Under the pieces are notes generated by a model. It saw only the letters and a list, made by a program, of their open reading frames with translations, ran no database searches and had not been told where the DNA came from. A stretch of DNA of 25,749 nt from Bacteroidales bacterium UBA1458 (GTDB taxonomy: Bacteria > Bacteroidota > Bacteroidia > Bacteroidales > VadinHA17). The stretch is from the NCBI GenBank assembly GCA_002325785.1, contig DCSU01000139.1, positions 1-25,749 on the forward strand, in the 5' to 3' direction. Shown here piece by piece: positions 22,040 through 25,749 of this stretch (the stretch's first letter is position 1; each line of letters opens with the position of its first letter). The position numbers and the translations under genes were made by a program.

Positions 22040-22056
22040 CAATGGAAAGCCGTGTA

Positions 22057-22908
22057 ATGAATATCGACCTTAACAAAAAACTCCCCGGGTATCTTACTGA
22101 AAAGGGAAATATCGTAACCACCATCCTGTTTACGGCCGGATTTGCACTGCTGTTTCTGAACATCTACACTCCCTTCGGCGTAACAACATGGTTTGAGGTT
22201 TCCAAGCCCACACTGTTCGTCTATGCCAGCGGGGTGATCCTTGCCGGGATCCTGGTTGTTGCCATCAGCAGGGTAATAATGTACCAGGCCGTGCGCAGGG
22301 GGTTTGAGCCCAGGCTGTGGCACTATCTTGTGTGGGTTGCAGCTGAAATCGTTTCCATGGCTCTCTTCTTCACACTTTTTGAGATAGTGATCCTTGAAGA
22401 TACACGGATCTTCACCGAGCTCCTCGGGAGGTCTGTACTGCACACCTCGCTTACCCTTCTGCTGCCATATACCATGCTCTGGCTTTATTTCTCGTGGCAT
22501 GACAGCAAGCTCAGGCTCACTGAGATCAGGGAACAGCCTGATGGCCAGGGCCAGAAACCGATGATTCCCCTCAGGGACGATAAGGGGGTGCTGCGACTGT
22601 CGCTCAAACGCTCTGACATACTCTATATGCAGGGCAGCGACAACTACGTCACCGTCTGGTACCAGGCACAGAACAGGGTGAATAAGTTCATGCTGCGGAA
22701 TACGCTCAGAACTATGGAGGATGAGCTCAGGCAGGAGGCAGTCATACGCTGCCACCGCTCCTACCTTGTGAACATCGAAAAGGTCAAACTCATCCGCAGG
22801 GAGAAAGAGGGTCTGACACTCGAGCTCGAGAGCATCCCTCCGGCCAGCGTTCCTGTGTCACGTACATATATGCACGAGGTGCTTACAGCCTTCGGCCACG
22901 AGAGCTGA
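22057..22908 (+). CDS. Membrane-anchored LytTR-family transcription regulator
   Basis: A 283-residue protein with four predicted membrane helices (about residues 20-40, 51-75, 87-112 and 123-145) and a C-terminal LytTR DNA-binding domain (about 175-280). That domain shows LSLKRSDILYMQGSDNYVTV, a KFMLRNTLRTMEDELR helix and VIRCHRSYLVNIEKV, all hallmark LytTR segments. There is no receiver domain, so it is a one-component regulator whose DNA-binding part is tethered to the membrane. I prefer ATG 22057 because a -7 box ends two bases before ATG 22042; using the latter adds five residues. An 11-bp inverted repeat upstream may be its operator. The divergent hydrolase-like gene is a possible target. 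Confidence 0.88.
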   Translation: MNIDLNKKLPGYLTEKGNIVTTILFTAGFALLFLNIYTPFGVTTWFEVSKPTLFVYASGVILAGILVVAISRVIMYQAVRRGFEPRLWHYLVWVAAEIVSMALFFTLFEIVILEDTRIFTELLGRSVLHTSLTLLLPYTMLWLYFSWHDSKLRLTEIREQPDGQGQKPMIPLRDDKGVLRLSLKRSDILYMQGSDNYVTVWYQAQNRVNKFMLRNTLRTMEDELRQEAVIRCHRSYLVNIEKVKLIRREKEGLTLELESIPPASVPVSRTYMHEVLTAFGHES

Positions 22909-22937
22909 CTGCCGGTTCCGCAGTTCTCTAAATTCAT

Positions 22938-22945
22938 TATATTTG
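22938..22945 (+). promoter_or_regulatory. -7 box of metG promoter (TATATTTG)
   Basis: Exact TAnnTTTG match 31 bp before the metG ATG. GTTC at 22915-22918 gives a near -33 element with a 19-bp spacer. Confidence 0.55.
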
Positions 22946-22976
22946 CCCGGTTAATCTCAGCAACAGCCTATCACAG

Positions 22977-25010
22977 ATGAAGAAGTACAAGCGCCACCTG
23001 ATCACATCAGCCCTTCCGTATGCCAATGGTCCGATTCATATCGGACACCTGGCAGGAGTATATGTGCCCTCGGACATTTACACCCGTTACCTGAGGATGC
23101 GTGGCGAGGATGTTATCTCCATTTGCGGCTCCGACGAGCACGGCGTACCCATCACCCTGAAAGCACGAAAGGAGGGCATCACACCACAGGAGGTGGTTGA
23201 CCGTTATCATGAGCTTAATAAAAAGGCCTTCAGCGATTTCGGGATATCATTTGACATCTACTCCCGGACATCCAACAAGATACACTACGAGACAGCTTCA
23301 CAGTTCTTCCGCAAACTGTATGACCAGGGTGAATTCATTGAGAAGACCGCAAGCCAGTACTACGATGAAGAGGCGGGATGCTTCCTGGCAGACAGGTACA
23401 TCACAGGCACCTGTCCGCACTGTGCGAATGAAAATGCCTACGGCGACCAGTGCGAGAAGTGCGGCACCACACTAAGTCCGACCGACCTCATCAACCCGCG
23501 CTCAACCATCAGCGGCAGCGCCCCGGTGATGCGCGACACTCTCCACTGGTACCTGCCGCTCGACAAGTATGAGCCCTGGATAAGAAAATGGATCCTTGAA
23601 GAGCATACCGAGTGGAAAAGCAATGTATACGGCCAGTGCAAATCATGGCTCGACCAGGGACTGCAGCCCAGAGCCGTCAGCCGTGACCTCGACTGGGGCG
23701 TACCTGTGCCGGTTGAGGGGGCTGAAGGCAAAGTGCTGTATGTATGGTTTGACGCACCTATAGGCTATATCTCCGCTACCAGGGAGCTGACTCCCGACTG
23801 GGAAAAATACTGGAAAGACCCGGAGACGCGAATGATCCATTTCATAGGAAAGGATAACATAGTGTTCCATTGCATTATCTTCCCTGCCATGCTTAAGGCC
23901 GAGGGAAGCTATATCCTTCCTGACAACGTGCCTGCCAACGAGTTCCTGAACCTTGAGTCGGACAAGATCTCCACATCGCGCAACTGGGCCGTATGGCTCC
24001 ATGAGTACCTGGTGGATTTTCCCGGTAAGCAGGACTCGCTTCGCTATGCCCTCTGTGCCAGCGCACCTGAGACAAAAGACAACGATTTCACATGGAAGGA
24101 GTTCCAGGCACGAAACAATAACGAGCTTGTTGCCATCCTCGGCAACTTCGTGAACCGCACGCTGGTGCTGACGGGAAATTATTACAAGGGTGTAGTACCA
24201 GCCCCGGGGCCGATGACTGACTATGACACTGCAACCATAAGCTCTATCACCTCATGCCGGGAGAATGTGGAGAGCAACCTCGACACCTTCAAATTCCGAC
24301 AGGCCCTCGCCGAAGCCATGAACCTCGCCCGGCTGGGGAACAAATACCTGGCTGATACCGAACCGTGGAAGGTTGTCAAAACCGACCCCGACAGGGTAAA
24401 GACCATCATGTACGTCTCATTGCAGATAACGGCCAACCTGGCCATTCTGCTGGAACCGTTCCTCCCCTTCTCAATGGCTAAGCTGAGAGGATGGCTGGGG
24501 ATAGCTGACCTCAAATGGGATGCAGCAGGCAGGTCTGACCTTCTTCTCCCCGGGCACACGGTCTCATCCGGTGAACTGATGTTCAGTAAGGTGGAGGATG
24601 CCGAGATTGAGAGACAGGTTCAGAAGCTTCTTGATACCAAAAAAGCCAATGAAGCAGCAAGCGCTTTAGTGATACCTCAGAAGGAGGATGTCAGTTTCGA
24701 GGAGTTCAACACGATGGATATACGCACCGCAACAATACTTGAAGCAGAGAAGGTCCCCCGGACCACCAAGCTCATTAAGCTTAAGGTTGACACTGGAGTT
24801 GATGTGCGAACCATCGTCTCAGGCATAGCTGAACATTTCAGTGCTGAGGAGCTCCCGGGAAAGAACATCTCCGTCATCGTCAACCTGGCACCGCGGACCA
24901 TCAAAGGCATCGAATCCAGGGGGATGGTCCTGCTGGCAGAGGATGAGAGCGGCAAGCTTGTCTTTGTGGTTCCGGAAAAGAAGATAAAAAACGGAAGTCA
25001 GGTCAAGTAA
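22977..25010 (+). CDS. metG: Methionyl-tRNA synthetase
   Basis: A 677-residue class I aminoacyl-tRNA synthetase charging tRNA-Met. The HIGH motif is PYANGPIHIGHLAG (residues 21-24 HIGH). A zinc knuckle has Cys146, Cys149, Cys159 and Cys162. The KMSKS loop reads DKISTSRNWAVW (330-334 KISTS), a common variant in this group. The anticodon-binding helical domain follows, and from about residue 573 there is a C-terminal Trbp111/EMAP-II-like tRNA-binding domain (FNTMDIRTATILEAEKVPRT), which in MetG supports dimerisation. Length fits the long, dimeric form. It has its own promoter and its stop codon runs straight into repeat-rich DNA. Confidence 0.97.
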   Translation: MKKYKRHLITSALPYANGPIHIGHLAGVYVPSDIYTRYLRMRGEDVISICGSDEHGVPITLKARKEGITPQEVVDRYHELNKKAFSDFGISFDIYSRTSNKIHYETASQFFRKLYDQGEFIEKTASQYYDEEAGCFLADRYITGTCPHCANENAYGDQCEKCGTTLSPTDLINPRSTISGSAPVMRDTLHWYLPLDKYEPWIRKWILEEHTEWKSNVYGQCKSWLDQGLQPRAVSRDLDWGVPVPVEGAEGKVLYVWFDAPIGYISATRELTPDWEKYWKDPETRMIHFIGKDNIVFHCIIFPAMLKAEGSYILPDNVPANEFLNLESDKISTSRNWAVWLHEYLVDFPGKQDSLRYALCASAPETKDNDFTWKEFQARNNNELVAILGNFVNRTLVLTGNYYKGVVPAPGPMTDYDTATISSITSCRENVESNLDTFKFRQALAEAMNLARLGNKYLADTEPWKVVKTDPDRVKTIMYVSLQITANLAILLEPFLPFSMAKLRGWLGIADLKWDAAGRSDLLLPGHTVSSGELMFSKVEDAEIERQVQKLLDTKKANEAASALVIPQKEDVSFEEFNTMDIRTATILEAEKVPRTTKLIKLKVDTGVDVRTIVSGIAEHFSAEELPGKNISVIVNLAPRTIKGIESRGMVLLAEDESGKLVFVVPEKKIKNGSQVK

Positions 25011-25014
25011 GTCG

Positions 25015-25039
25015 AAAGTCCTTAAAGTCCGTAAAGTCC
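25015..25039 (+). repeat. Array D1: AAAGTCC x3 with 2-bp spacers
   Basis: Three perfect AAAGTCC copies separated by TT and GT, a 9-bp period, starting five bases after the metG stop. Confidence 0.8.
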
Positions 25040-25043
25040 AAAG

Positions 25044-25064
25044 GATTTGCGATTTGCGATTTGC
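25044..25064 (+). repeat. Array D2: GATTTGC x3
   Basis: Three perfect tandem copies of GATTTGC, again a heptamer. A decayed GAATGGT-GAATTG continuation follows. Confidence 0.85.
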
Positions 25065-25082
25065 GAATGGTGAATTGATTAA

Positions 25083-25138
25083 ATCGACAATCGAAAATCT
25101 GAAATCGAAAATTCTCCTATTGCCTACTGTCTGAGGTC
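25083..25138 (+). repeat. Array D3: 8 in-register heptamers changing type
   Basis: Units ATCGACA, ATCGAAA, ATCTGAA, ATCGAAA, ATTCTCC, TATTGCC, TACTGTC, TGAGGTC stay in one 7-bp register while the sequence changes from an ATCGAAA class to the TAYTGCC class. Confidence 0.75.
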
Positions 25139-25153
25139 TGAAGGTCCTTAACT

Positions 25154-25196
25154 CAGTCGGCAATCGGCAGTCAAACCAGTCGGCAGTCAAACCAGT
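25154..25196 (+). repeat. Array D4: CAGTCGG/CAGTCAAAC repeats
   Basis: CAGTCGG and CAATCGG are followed by a perfect 16-bp tandem duplication (CGGCAGTCAAACCAGT at 25165-25180 and 25181-25196). Decayed copies (CAGTGGG, CAGTTTG, GTCGGCAATCGACAGTCG) continue to about 25243. Confidence 0.85.
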
Positions 25197-25270
25197 GGGC
25201 AGTTTGCAGTCAGTAGTCAAACTTGTCGGCAATCGACAGTCGTCTTATTTACTTGTTTATCAAATGATTG

Positions 25271-25347
25271 AAGACTGAGGACTGAGGACTGAGATCACTA
25301 CTGCCTACTGCCTATTGCCTATTGCCTGACTGAAGACTGAAGACTCC
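25271..25347 (+). repeat. Array D5: 11 in-register heptamers
   Basis: Seventy-seven bases without a slip: AAGACTG, AGGACTG twice, AGATCAC, TACTGCC twice, TATTGCC twice, TGACTGA, AGACTGA, AGACTCC. The block from 25296 matches array B-right closely. Confidence 0.9.
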
Positions 25348-25382
25348 ATTATTGCCTTCCCTGCAATCTGGCTGCTTCGCTA

Positions 25383-25403
25383 GAATGACCCACCGGGTCA
25401 TTC
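25383..25403 (-). terminator. 9-bp perfect hairpin over the SPOR gene stop
   Basis: GAATGACCC (25383-25391), loop ACC, GGGTCATTC (25395-25403). The stem covers the stop codon (25398-25400) of the minus-strand gene. No U-tract follows on the minus strand, so terminator function is uncertain; it may be a dispersed palindromic repeat. Confidence 0.45.
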
Positions 25404-25749
25404 CTTAACGCTCGCCCCTCTACTGCCTGACTTGTATACCCATGAACCGGGGAATTTGGCAACTATTCTCCCGAGTCCAGCTTTAGCCTCATCAAGGGTA
25501 GCGAATGATTCAGCGCTGACACGCAGGAAGCCGTCGGGCCCGCCAGCAACCTCCGGATCATAGCCCAGCTTGCGGAGCTTATCCACCATCACAAGGGCAT
25601 TATCCTCACCCTGGAAACTCCCTATTATAATCATGTACCTGTACTCTTCCACAACCACTGCACGTGAGGGACGGGTTGTCTGCCGCACGGTAGCCACTGT
25701 AGCGGACGGAGCTGATTGAGCTGTCATCTCTGAGCCGGACGGAGCTGAT
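25398..25749 (-). CDS. SPOR-domain protein, C-terminal part (partial)
   Basis: The minus-strand frame is open to the window edge, so only the C-terminal 117 codons are seen. The last ~80 residues form a SPOR domain: YMIIIGSFQGEDNALVMVDK, LRKLGYDPEVAGGPDGFLRV and FATLDEAKAGLGRIVAKFPG fit the beta-alpha-beta pattern that binds denuded glycan strands of peptidoglycan. Before it is a Ser/Ala/Pro/Thr-rich linker in which ATCAGCTCCGTCCG occurs twice, 33 bp apart and in frame, giving a repeated SAPS. An ATG at 25727 lies inside this linker and is unlikely to be the start. Such linkers usually connect a signal or membrane segment to SPOR, so an envelope location is likely. Confidence 0.8.
   Translation of the reverse strand, partial: SAPSGSEMTAQSAPSATVATVRQTTRPSRAVVVEEYRYMIIIGSFQGEDNALVMVDKLRKLGYDPEVAGGPDGFLRVSAESFATLDEAKAGLGRIVAKFPGSWVYKSGSRGASVKE

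Larger units (their letters stand above)
25011..25397. other. 387-bp non-coding convergent junction packed with repeats
   Basis: Between metG and the SPOR gene there is no plausible gene. The interval holds five kinds of short repeat (listed separately): AAAGTCC with 2-bp spacers, GATTTGC triplets, an ATCGAAA-to-TATTGCC heptamer run, CAGTCGG/CAGTCAAAC units, and a GACTGAG/TACTGCC heptamer array. It ends in a 9-bp-stem hairpin. Short frames through it are built of the repeat and rejected. Confidence 0.85.

Noticed and set aside
21808..22755. A 315-codon open frame antisense to the LytTR gene
   Set aside because: It lies opposite a gene with clear membrane helices and LytTR motifs and shows no recognisable domain; a shadow frame of GC-rich coding DNA.
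25271..25347. CRISPR array
   Set aside because: Units are 7 bp with no unique spacers of 25-45 bp and no cas genes are present.

Overview
The window looks like a chromosomal segment of a Bacteroidota bacterium, probably Bacteroidales or a close relative, with a fairly high G+C for that phylum. Three things point there. The gene set includes GldH, SprE/PorW and PorX of the type IX secretion (T9SS) and gliding system, a Bacteroidota-style MetG with a KISTS signature, an Mrp without the usual C-terminal CxxC, and a RicT-type PSP1 protein followed by gldH. Most transcription units start just downstream of an exact TAnnTTTG box, the Bacteroidota -7 promoter element. Shine-Dalgarno sequences are weak or absent. 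I see no rRNA, tRNA, CRISPR array, insertion sequence, prophage or plasmid gene. This is mostly core-genome housekeeping DNA.

Layout. 1-732 (-): edge-truncated Kdo transferase WaaA, divergent from a two-component pair (histidine kinase 798-1745, NarL-type regulator 1858-2499), then yraN and a secreted C1 cysteine peptidase (2964-4160). 4404-7190 (-): tightly overlapping unit pgk, lipoprotein, LuxE-like acyl-protein synthetase. 7346-13503 (+): TerB-like protein, tpx, holB, then ricT-gldH-trmB-atl (overlapping or nearly so) and mrp. 13609-19631 (+): sprE/porW, porX, tsaE and an alanine-dehydrogenase-family gene. 19764-21866 (-): ldcA and an alpha/beta-hydrolase-like protein. 22057-25010 (+): a membrane-anchored LytTR regulator and metG. 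25398-25749 (-): edge-truncated SPOR-domain protein.

The genes join envelope work (WaaA, LdcA, SPOR protein, lipoproteins, T9SS) with translation and tRNA modification (TrmB, TsaE, MetG), DNA replication and repair (HolB, ATL), glycolysis (Pgk) and peroxide defence (Tpx). The T9SS part places the large TPR lipoprotein SprE/PorW directly upstream of the T9SS response regulator PorX.

The least ordinary signal is non-coding. Arrays of degenerate heptamers, mainly GGCARTA (reverse strand TAYTGCC) and GACTGAR, occupy all three convergent gene junctions in the window, plus the gap between the histidine kinase and its regulator. No divergent junction carries an array. The arrays hold a strict 7-bp register even where one heptamer type changes into another. 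Two arrays 18 kb apart share an identical 33-bp stretch. They resemble the short tandemly repeated repetitive (STRR) heptamers of cyanobacteria; I know of no named Bacteroidota counterpart but could not search. Other notable points are a palindrome with a second hairpin in one convergent junction, an 11-bp inverted repeat upstream of the LytTR gene, a nested stem-loop in the ricT leader, and substitutions in the alanine dehydrogenase homologue and the alkyltransferase-like protein.
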